A stretch of DNA of 31,166 bases from a virus: the IMG/VR virus record IMGVR_UViG_3300032287_002524, positions 1-31,166 of that record; one strand, written 5' to 3'. Positions 20,745 through 26,373 of this stretch are shown piece after piece; position 1 is the stretch's first letter; every line of letters starts with the position of its first letter. Under the pieces are notes generated by a model. That model ran no database searches. It was given only the letters and a program-made list of their open reading frames with translations, and was not told the DNA's origin. Position numbers and translations under genes: made by a program.

Positions 20745-20954
20745 ATGACGTCAGACAACTCCTCAATCGCAAAAGCAGTTCAAGCCGCAGGCGGTCTCAC
20801 CGCCCTCGCAAACTTGGTTGGCACAACCAAGGGCGTTGTGTGGGCGTGGGTGGATCGCGGCCGATGCCCGCCGCAGTACGCAAAAAAGATTGAACTGGCA
20901 GTCGGCGGACTTGTGACGGCCCGCGAATTGCGACCCGACGTGTTCGCTGAATAA
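20745..20954 (+). CDS. Cro/YdaS-like regulator
   Basis: 69 residues. The text (SIAKAVQAAGGLTALANLVG, then VVWAWVDRGRCPPQYAKKIE and VTARELRPDVFAE) matches the small Cro/YdaS-type DNA-binding family, 'A...GG...LA..LG....V..W..RG.P......IE...G.VT..ELRPD'. It is divergent from the repressor and would bind the shared operators to favour lytic growth. No Shine-Dalgarno sequence precedes the ATG, and the promoter predicts an RNA starting at or next to it, so translation may be leaderless. Confidence 0.75.
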   Translation: MTSDNSSIAKAVQAAGGLTALANLVGTTKGVVWAWVDRGRCPPQYAKKIELAVGGLVTARELRPDVFAE

Positions 20955-20987
20955 CTGTATGCATACCCAGCAGTCTGATCTGTCGGT

Positions 20988-21004
20988 GGCTCATGAAATG
21001 AGCC
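20988..21004 (+). other. Perfect 7-bp hairpin after cro
   Basis: GGCTCAT (20988-20994), loop GAA, ATGAGCC (20998-21004). No T-run follows. In lambda this position holds nutR and tR1, so an RNA-borne regulatory hairpin is possible. The rest of the 188-base gap 20955-21142 holds a G10 run (21049-21058) and the RBS of the replication gene; I see nothing else in it. Confidence 0.4.
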
Positions 21005-21142
21005 TGCACGCGCGCTGTGGATGTCGGTGCTTTGTCCCTAGCCCAGTCGGGGGGGGGGCTGCTGTTGGCATGTCTTTGTCTCCTACAGCGAATTTACCGG
21101 CACGCGAAATGATTAGGCAATTGCTCTAAAGGATTAGTTCTT

Positions 21143-21916
21143 TTGAATTACTACGCGTTCCATCTCGGCGACTACGCGGCACACACATCGCACCTCGATC
21201 CGCTGGAGGACATTGCTTATCGCCGGCTGATCGACCTGCACATGCTGCTGGAGCGCCCGCTGCCGCTTGATGTCGATGAGCTGGCTCGCAAGATTCGGAT
21301 GCGTGACCACGCCGCAATTGTGCGCGACGTGCTGAACGAGTTTTTCATCCGCGCCGACGACGGTTGGACGAACGACCGTTGCATGAAAGAAATCACCAAG
21401 TACCAGTCGAACAAGGACGCTGCCAAACGCGCAGGACAGGCGTCTGCTGAACGTCGCACACAGAAAAAAGCAACGCCCGTTGAACGACCGTTGAACGACC
21501 GTTCAACGCAACACGACGAGCACGTTCAACCAACCAAGAACCATAAACCAAGAACCAATAACCAAGAACCAGAACAAAGAGTAGGCCAGCGCGCGGAGTC
21601 GATGCCGCACGAATTCCCTGGCCCTACTGAGCTGGACTGGTGTGAATCGGAGCGACCAGACCTGTCGGCAGGGGCCGTAGCGCTGCAGTTTCGGGATTAC
21701 CACCTTGCCCACGGCACGGCGATGAAGTCCTGGCCTGCTGCGTGGCGAACGTGGGTTCGCAAGGAGCGACAGCACGCCGCTGCACGCGCATCGCCCGCAC
21801 TGACCGCGCTGGATCGGCAGGCAGAAGTCATCGCCAGGATCACGGGCACTGCGAATCGAATCGTTGACATCGAGGGCGAAATTGAGCGACCAAAACTTAC
21901 CGCTGCACGCAATTGA
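21143..21916 (+). CDS. DUF1376 replication initiation protein
   Basis: 257 residues from a TTG at 21143 (AAAGGA about 9 bases upstream). The N-terminal 90 residues (YYAFHLGDYAAHTSHLDPLE, then IAYRRLIDLHMLLERPLP) are DUF1376, a winged-helix-like domain found in phage replication initiators. The middle (about 105-150) is a low-complexity Asn/Gln/Lys/Pro linker encoded by direct repeats that look like origin iterons. The C-terminal part (SWPAAWRTWVRKERQHA) resembles the end of DnaT/replication-O-like proteins. It probably binds the origin inside its own gene and brings in the helicase loader encoded next. Confidence 0.75.
   Translation: MNYYAFHLGDYAAHTSHLDPLEDIAYRRLIDLHMLLERPLPLDVDELARKIRMRDHAAIVRDVLNEFFIRADDGWTNDRCMKEITKYQSNKDAAKRAGQASAERRTQKKATPVERPLNDRSTQHDEHVQPTKNHKPRTNNQEPEQRVGQRAESMPHEFPGPTELDWCESERPDLSAGAVALQFRDYHLAHGTAMKSWPAAWRTWVRKERQHAAARASPALTALDRQAEVIARITGTANRIVDIEGEIERPKLTAARN
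21479..21571. repeat. Iteron cluster, candidate replication origin
   Basis: Two tandem 11-bp copies of GTTGAACGACC (21479-21489 and 21490-21500) are followed by inverted GTTCAAC at 21501 and 21524. Three exact copies of AACCAAGAACCA follow at 21532-21543, 21546-21557 and 21560-21571, with a 14-bp period. All lie inside the replication-protein gene, as the lambda origin lies inside O. The second block is A-rich on this strand. Confidence 0.6.
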
Positions 21917-22370
21917 CCGGCTCTTTGCGCGCTTTCTGTCGATCTACGGCGCACAGAAAGTCGCCACCGCGTGGGGCAACGTTGCGGCAGACGAGCGAAA
22001 CGTGGTGTGGGCAGAGGCGCTAGGCCGCTTTCCCCTGCAAGCCATTGGTGATGCGGTGCGCAAGCTAGCCGAGCACGGCACCGGGTGGCCTCCCACGCTG
22101 CCCGAGTTTGTGCAGATGGTGCGCGAGCAGATGCCGAAGCCAGAGCACCGCCCAGCACTGCCAGTACCAGACCGCAGGCAGGACGACATCGTGGCAGGTG
22201 CGGAAAAGATGGCCGCACTGAAGGCCGCAGTGTCAACGCGAAAAGACCCGCGCGCCTGGGCGCACAAGATCCTCCAGCGTCATGCCGACGGCGACAGCAG
22301 CCTTGCGCCGATCACGATCCAGTTTGCGCGCGAGGCGTTGAACAAGCCGGCATTTGGCGGTGAGGCTTGA
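21882..22370 (+). CDS. Replication protein, P-like helicase loader
   Basis: 162 residues from a TTG at 21882 (GAGGG 5 bases upstream), overlapping the previous gene by 35 bases. HAIDRLFARFLSIYGAQKVA, then EALGRFPLQAIGDAVRKLAE and WPPTLPEFVQMVREQ, match phage replication proteins of the lambda-P/'helicase loader-like' type, in which a 'WPP.LPEF' motif closes the helical domain. The C-terminus is charged helix. It follows the DUF1376 initiator, as P follows O in lambda, and should bring host DnaB to the origin. Confidence 0.6.
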   Translation: MSDQNLPLHAIDRLFARFLSIYGAQKVATAWGNVAADERNVVWAEALGRFPLQAIGDAVRKLAEHGTGWPPTLPEFVQMVREQMPKPEHRPALPVPDRRQDDIVAGAEKMAALKAAVSTRKDPRAWAHKILQRHADGDSSLAPITIQFAREALNKPAFGGEA

Positions 22371-22378
22371 TAGCGACG

Positions 22379-22861
22379 ATGGAGAAACCGGCAGACCTGC
22401 AAGACAAGGCCGCCTGGTGCCAGTTTGGCGACGAGCAAGAGCTGTCGTTCTTGGCCAGCACTTGGGCAAGCAACATCTCCGTATTTCGCAACCCGGCAAA
22501 ACTGACTGACCCCTACGCGCACGATATGTACGCGGTCTTCCCTGCAGACCTGAAGTCCATCCGCACGCCGTTCAATACGGCTGACCGATATGGGATTGAC
22601 CCGCGCTTTGCGATCACGCTGAACGATAAAGACGTGCAGCGTTACTCGAAAAAAGTGCCAAGCATGATGGTGCTGCTCGACGTTCGATTCCCGTGGCATC
22701 AAGCCATCCATGTGGCACAGATCGGCCACTTGCAAGCAGCTACCCGCAATGGCCGCGCGAAGTTGCATCGCTACCAGCAGCGAGTGGACGACAAGCAAGG
22801 CAACGCCAAGGCGTCTTGGGTTTACGACTGCCGATGGTTCCCTGCGCTGGGGGCCGCATGA
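22379..22861 (+). CDS. Hypothetical protein, possible PD-(D/E)XK nuclease fold
   Basis: 160 residues from the ATG at 22379; a TTG at 22367 that overlaps the previous stop is the alternative. YAHDMYAVFPADLKSIRTPF shows an Asp followed by D-L-K, spaced as in PD-(D/E)XK nucleases. YGIDPRFAITLNDKDVQRYS and MMVLLDVRF follow, as I recall from phage proteins of this kind. A Tyr/Trp-rich basic C-terminus ends the protein. It could be a nuclease or DNA-binding derivative in the replication operon. Catalysis is not established. Confidence 0.45.
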   Translation: MEKPADLQDKAAWCQFGDEQELSFLASTWASNISVFRNPAKLTDPYAHDMYAVFPADLKSIRTPFNTADRYGIDPRFAITLNDKDVQRYSKKVPSMMVLLDVRFPWHQAIHVAQIGHLQAATRNGRAKLHRYQQRVDDKQGNAKASWVYDCRWFPALGAA

Positions 22862-22980
22862 CGTGCCGCTCCTGCCTGCACTCAGCCTGGGCGCGGGTGG
22901 GCGTGTGGTGCAGCAAGTGGAAGACCGTGCCGCAGCGGGTCTGCGGTGACTTTACATACGAACCTGGGACAGACGAATGA
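22858..22980 (+). CDS. Small Cys-rich (zinc-ribbon-like) protein
   Basis: 40 residues overlapping both neighbours (ATGA). Four cysteines (C3, C6, C18, C29) in a Trp/Arg-rich sequence (MTCRSCLHSAWARVGVWCSK) suggest a minimal zinc-binding knuckle. Such peptides are common in early phage operons. The role is unknown. Confidence 0.5.
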   Translation: MTCRSCLHSAWARVGVWCSKWKTVPQRVCGDFTYEPGTDE

Positions 22981-23255
22981 TTGAACAATTGATGATCCAG
23001 CGCGCCGAAATCGACGCCGCAATCGAAGCCGAGCGCAAAGCAATGTCGGCAGTTGCTATCGCGCGCGTGCGCGATCTGGTGGCCACGCATGGCCTGCGCA
23101 TGCAGGACGTTTTCCCTGGTAGCTCGGGGATGAAGTCGGCAGCAAAAAAAGTGGCCGCCAAATACCGCGATCCTGCGTCGGGCAAGACGTGGACTGGCAG
23201 AGGCATCTCGCCGCGTTGGTTCGACAAGAGCCGCCCGCAGGACTTTGCGCTGTGA
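22977..23255 (+). CDS. Phage-encoded H-NS-like nucleoid protein
   Basis: 92 residues overlapping the upstream stop as ATGA. Residues 1-35 are an oligomerisation-type helix (IEQLMIQRAEIDAAIEAERK). Residues 60-82 contain the H-NS DNA-binding core: YRDP (63-66), GKTWTGRG (69-76) and the following P-x-W. Full H-NS proteins are about 130 residues; this one keeps both ends but is shortened. It could compete with, replace or poison host H-NS, or silence phage genes on AT-rich DNA. The motif is convincing; the biological effect is inference. Confidence 0.75.
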   Translation: MIEQLMIQRAEIDAAIEAERKAMSAVAIARVRDLVATHGLRMQDVFPGSSGMKSAAKKVAAKYRDPASGKTWTGRGISPRWFDKSRPQDFAL

Positions 23256-23353
23256 TTGACGTGCTACTGCTGGACTTGCTGTACAGCGCAGCCGGCGCTG
23301 CGTTGGGTGCGCTTGTGCTGTTTGGGCTGATGTGGCTCGCAGACTGGCCGTAG
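23252..23353 (+). CDS. Tiny membrane protein
   Basis: 33 residues from a GTG at 23252 overlapping the previous stop as GTGA. Nearly the whole peptide is one hydrophobic helix (LLYSAAGAALGALVLFGLMW). It overlaps the next gene by 22 bases. Too short for any family call; translational coupling supports it being real. Confidence 0.45.
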   Translation: MIDVLLLDLLYSAAGAALGALVLFGLMWLADWP

Positions 23354-23541
23354 ACGACAAGCCGCCGTGTCAACAATGTCTACACGCACGCCAGCACAAG
23401 CCCGAGTTCTTGAGCGAGCGCGCGCCTTATGCGTGGGTGTGCTCGCATCCCAGTGCGCTGCGGATCAACGAGGGCTCGGTGTGGTCGGTAACTATTGCCA
23501 GGCCAATCTGCAAGGGCAGACGGTTTGAACATCGGCGCTGA
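23332..23541 (+). CDS. Small Cys-rich protein
   Basis: 69 residues from a GTG at 23332; the start is not certain because it lies inside the previous gene and no strong RBS is visible. Cysteines at 13, 16, 37 and 60 (PPCQQCLHA, AWVCSHP, PICKGRRFE) form a likely zinc-binding set. The C-terminus is basic. Similar short zinc-finger-like proteins occur in early regions of many phages; function unknown. Confidence 0.5.
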   Translation: MARRLAVDDKPPCQQCLHARQHKPEFLSERAPYAWVCSHPSALRINEGSVWSVTIARPICKGRRFEHRR

Positions 23542-23707
23542 TTTGCAGAAGGTGCTGGAACTGCTGGCTCAAGGTGCGGTGGATGCGGAAGCCATCGGCG
23601 CGGTGTCCTGCGAGCTGACAATCATTGACCCGCATGGAGCCGGAATGCTGTACCGCTACACGGGACAGGCCGCCGAATTCAAGCCTGCGGAGCCCGAATG
23701 GCATTGA
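23525..23707 (+). CDS. Hypothetical protein
   Basis: 60 residues from a TTG at 23525, with AAGGG 8 bases upstream. It is acidic with a helical N-terminus (GADLQKVLELLAQGAVDAEA) and a short beta-like C-terminus (CELTIIDPHGAGMLYRYTGQ). It overlaps the next gene by 10 bases. No family recognised. Confidence 0.45.
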   Translation: MNIGADLQKVLELLAQGAVDAEAIGAVSCELTIIDPHGAGMLYRYTGQAAEFKPAEPEWH

Positions 23708-24021
23708 CACCGACACAGCGCAGCACAAAGCACTTGCAGGCCGAGGGCTACCACGTCGAGCTGGTTGAGCAGACGAAGCGCGTCGGCCAGCCAGGGGCGA
23801 TGAAGGTGTGGAAGACGGACTTGTTCGGATTCTTGGATCTGCTTTGCATCCGTCGTGGCGAAGTGCTGGGTGTGCAAGTAACGTCGGCAAGCAACGTGCC
23901 CGCCCGTGTGCGCAAGATTACCGACAGCCCGTTGTTGCCGCTGGTGCGCGAAGCAGGCGTGCGCATCGTCGTCCACGGCTGGCATCCAGATGGCCGGCTG
24001 AGATTGGTGGACTTGTCATGA
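23698..24021 (+). CDS. PD-(D/E)XK nuclease-like (Holliday-resolvase-type) protein
   Basis: 107 residues. A helix with TKHLQAEGYHVELVEQ is followed by WKTDLFGFLDLLCI, then a strand GEVLGVQVTSASN. This is the pattern of small phage proteins with the restriction-endonuclease/resolvase fold (D-x3-F-x-D ... Q-x-T). The usual E-x-K of the active site appears as Q-V-T, so activity may be altered. It sits between small early genes and could cut branched DNA before packaging. It overlaps the next gene as ATGA. Confidence 0.5.
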   Translation: MALTPTQRSTKHLQAEGYHVELVEQTKRVGQPGAMKVWKTDLFGFLDLLCIRRGEVLGVQVTSASNVPARVRKITDSPLLPLVREAGVRIVVHGWHPDGRLRLVDLS

Positions 24022-24197
24022 AGGAACGCTTGCGAGACTTGATGCCATTGATTCCGCCGATGGAGTTCAGGGCGGTGAGAGCGGCAATAAAAGAAGCGAT
24101 CACCTACATCGCTCGGCTGGAAGAACGCCTTGCAGAGCAAGAGAGGCACCTTGCAACGCTGCGCGCGCAGTTGCTGAAGAAGCAAAGCAATGACTGA
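24018..24197 (+). CDS. Small coiled-coil protein
   Basis: 59 residues with ATGA overlap. The C-terminal 35 residues are a heptad-rich helix (YIARLEERLAEQERHLATLR and onward). The N-terminus contains RLRDLMPLIPPMEFRAVRAA. No domain is recognised. It directly precedes the Q-like regulator with an 8-base overlap. Confidence 0.5.
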   Translation: MKERLRDLMPLIPPMEFRAVRAAIKEAITYIARLEERLAEQERHLATLRAQLLKKQSND

Positions 24198-24519
24198 CGA
24201 CAGGTTGTCCTGGCTGCTGGACTTGTGGCGGGATTGGATGCGTCGGTCAGACCACCGTCACGAGCTGGGCTATCCAAGCACCGCATCGGGCATACGGTTT
24301 CGGGCTGGCAGCGACTTCGACAGCATGGTGGACAACGTAGACAACACCCAGGCGTTGGCAGTTGATGCGGCCATTGACAGTCTTCCGCACTTAGAGCGCG
24401 TTGCTGTGCATCACGTTCTGATTGCCAGCGTGTACCGCGCACGGGAGCCACTGCAAGACGTTTACGAGCGCGCCCGAGAGCATCTAAAGATCAGCCTACA
24501 CGCAAGGAACATCGAATGA
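24190..24519 (+). CDS. Q-like late antiterminator candidate
   Basis: 109 residues. The sequence (SWLLDLWRDWMRRSDHRHEL, then GYPSTASGIRF, SDFDSMVDNVDN, and DSLPHLERVAVHHVLIASVY) follows the layout of phage antitermination Q/late regulator proteins: 'W..W......LGYP', then 'ID.L...ER.A....Y'. Position supports this, as it is near the end of the early operon, just before a promoter and leader terminator that precede the terminase genes. If correct, it modifies RNA polymerase so that it passes 24836-24855. Sequence evidence alone is moderate. Confidence 0.5.
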   Translation: MTDDRLSWLLDLWRDWMRRSDHRHELGYPSTASGIRFRAGSDFDSMVDNVDNTQALAVDAAIDSLPHLERVAVHHVLIASVYRAREPLQDVYERAREHLKISLHARNIE

Positions 24520-24719
24520 GCGACGAATACCTGAGCACCGCCGACTTTGCCGATGCGATTGGCGTTGAGCACCGCACGATCCATGACGCCCGTACGAAGG
24601 TTGGCCACTTCCACAATTTTGAGCCTGTTGAGTTGCCCAACGGACGACTTGCATGGCCACGAACGTTTGTCGATGTTTGGTATGGCCGTCAAACTGACAA
24701 AACCAACGAAACTAAGTGA
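24516..24719 (+). CDS. AlpA/MerR-like small HTH protein
   Basis: 67 residues, ATGA overlap with the upstream gene. EYLSTADFADAIGVEHRTIH is a MerR/AlpA-type helix-turn-helix start, and ELPNGRLAWPRTFVDVW matches the wing-like end of excisionase/AlpA-type proteins. It is the last early gene before the late leader. It could regulate the late promoter or act in excision; which one cannot be told. Confidence 0.55.
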   Translation: MSDEYLSTADFADAIGVEHRTIHDARTKVGHFHNFEPVELPNGRLAWPRTFVDVWYGRQTDKTNETK

Positions 24720-24754
24720 CACGGTTTCGCACGGTTACTTTGCAGACTTAGCCG

Positions 24755-24763
24755 TGATGTAAT
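24755..24763 (+). promoter_or_regulatory. Candidate late promoter (extended -10)
   Basis: TG-A-TGTAAT is an extended -10 element with no good -35 box. RNA would start near 24770 and run through hairpins (24772-24793; GTGG/CCAC at 24811-24826) to the terminator at 24836-24855. This layout resembles the lambda late promoter PR' and its leader. It lies in the 164-base gap 24720-24883. Confidence 0.4.
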
Positions 24764-24835
24764 TCTCGCGGGGAAGTGTCTTCGGAACTTTCCTATCTGT
24801 CTCCTCCTTAGTGGCCTGACGACCACTTTCAGCCG

Positions 24836-24855
24836 CCGCCTTGGCGGTTTTTTTT
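24836..24855 (+). terminator. Intrinsic terminator before the terminase genes
   Basis: CCGCC (24836-24840), loop TT, GGCGG (24843-24847), then eight T residues (24848-24855). It separates the early right operon from the late genes by 28 bases and would need antitermination for late expression. Confidence 0.75.
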
Positions 24856-24883
24856 CGCGGAATAATCCGACAGGAACTCCGAA

Positions 24884-25129
24884 ATGGCAGCACGCTTGCG
24901 ATCCCGGCATCAAGACGAAATCCGGGAAAAGATTAAGACAAGTCAGCTCATAAATCGGCTTACCGATTGCGGACTTGGCGATCTGGAATTGACTGCTCAG
25001 CAGTTAAAGGCAATCGAGATTCTATTGCGCAAGTCGCTGCCTGATTTATCTGCCGTCAGTATTGAAGGCACGGGCGAAAACGGCGACATACCGATTACGT
25101 TTACATGGGCGAATCAGCCCGCGTCGTAA
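24884..25129 (+). CDS. Terminase small subunit
   Basis: 81 residues, RBS AGGAA. REKIKTSQLINRLTDCGLGD, then LELTAQQLKAIEILLRKSLP and DLSAVSIEG, match the short podovirus-type small terminase family, which recognises phage DNA and hands it to the large subunit. It is shorter than P22 gp3 (about 160 residues) but of normal length for this group. It overlaps the large subunit by 25 bases. Confidence 0.75.
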   Translation: MAARLRSRHQDEIREKIKTSQLINRLTDCGLGDLELTAQQLKAIEILLRKSLPDLSAVSIEGTGENGDIPITFTWANQPAS

Positions 25130-26373
25130 TACCTTACTCGCCTAGAGCGGCATTTCTGCCGTTCCACCAGCGCACCACGCGCTGGAGTGCCATGGTCTGC
25201 CATAGGCGCGCGGGTAAGACAGTCGCTTGCATCAATGACCTGTTGCGCTCTGCGCTCACCACTCAGCGCGAAGACTGGCGCGGTGCGTACATCGCCCCGT
25301 ATTTTGGCCAGGCCAAAGACGTTGCTTGGGCGTATCTCAAGAAGTTCGCAGCGGTAGTGCCAGGCGTGCAGTTCAGCGAAGTTGAGTTGCGAGCCGACTT
25401 CCCCAATGGTGCGCGGATTCGGCTTTATGGCGCTGATAACGCAGATGTGCGACTGCGCGGCATTTATCTCGACGATGTGGTGCTGGACGAATATGCCGAC
25501 TTTGCGCCGAATGTATGGGGCGAAGTAATTCGGCCATTGCTGGCAGACAGGCAAGGGCGCGCGGTATTTATTGGCACGCCTAAAGGCCACAACAGTTTCT
25601 ATCGCATCTTCAGCGAGGCAGAAGGCAAGCAGGACTGGTTTCGCTTAATGCTGCGCGCCAGCGAGACGGGGATTCTTCCCAGGGAAGAGTTGGAAGCCGC
25701 TGCCAGCCAGATGACCGCGGATCAGTTTGCGCAAGAGTTTGAATGCAGCTTTGAGGCCGCGATTTCGGGCGCGTACTACGCCAAAGACCTGCAAGCCGCT
25801 GAGACGGATGGGCGCATCACCGATGTGCCGATTGATCCGGCAACGCCCGTGCATACCGCTTGGGATTTGGGTGTGGCGGATAGCACCACCATCGTGTTCT
25901 TCCAGGCACCGCGTGGTGGCTCTGTGCGCATCGTGGATGCCTACGAAGCCTCTGGCTTTGGACTGGATCACTACGTTCGCGTGGTGAAGGATCGCGGCTA
26001 CAACTACGGCGACCACTGGGCACCGCATGACATTGAGGTGCGCGAGCTGGGCAGCGGTCGTAGCCGACTGGAAACCGCTGCATCACTTGGCATCAAGTTT
26101 CGCGTGGCACCTAACCTGCCCGTTGCTGACGGCATCAACGCCGTGCGGATGCTGCTGCCACGCACCTGGTTCGATAAGCGCCGATGCGCTGGCCTGCTGG
26201 ATGCGTTGCGTCAGTACCGCGAAAAGATTGATGACAAGCGGCAGATATCACTCGGCCCGCTGCACGACTGGACAAGCCATTACGCCGATGCGTTCAGGTA
26301 TTTGGCGGTGGCACTGAAGGAACAACAACCTGCGCGCAAACCTGCGGACGCAGAAATTCATTGGATGTCGTAA
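25105..26373 (+). CDS. terL: Terminase large subunit
   Basis: 422 residues. ATPase motor: Walker A HRRAGKT (33-39), Walker B VVLDE (125-129), coupling motif FIGTPKG (155-161). Nuclease domain of the RNase H fold: Asp254 (AWDLGVADSTT), Asp309 (APHDIEVRE) and Asp395 (HYADAFRYL). It pumps DNA into the capsid and cuts it to length. The gene starts inside the small subunit gene without its own RBS, so it is probably coupled, and its TAA overlaps the portal ATG by one base. Confidence 0.9.
   Translation: MGESARVVIPYSPRAAFLPFHQRTTRWSAMVCHRRAGKTVACINDLLRSALTTQREDWRGAYIAPYFGQAKDVAWAYLKKFAAVVPGVQFSEVELRADFPNGARIRLYGADNADVRLRGIYLDDVVLDEYADFAPNVWGEVIRPLLADRQGRAVFIGTPKGHNSFYRIFSEAEGKQDWFRLMLRASETGILPREELEAAASQMTADQFAQEFECSFEAAISGAYYAKDLQAAETDGRITDVPIDPATPVHTAWDLGVADSTTIVFFQAPRGGSVRIVDAYEASGFGLDHYVRVVKDRGYNYGDHWAPHDIEVRELGSGRSRLETAASLGIKFRVAPNLPVADGINAVRMLLPRTWFDKRRCAGLLDALRQYREKIDDKRQISLGPLHDWTSHYADAFRYLAVALKEQQPARKPADAEIHWMS

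Noticed and set aside
21532-21571. Short CRISPR-like array
   Set aside because: Units are 12 bp at a 14-bp period inside a coding linker; repeats and spacers are far too short and there are no cas genes.
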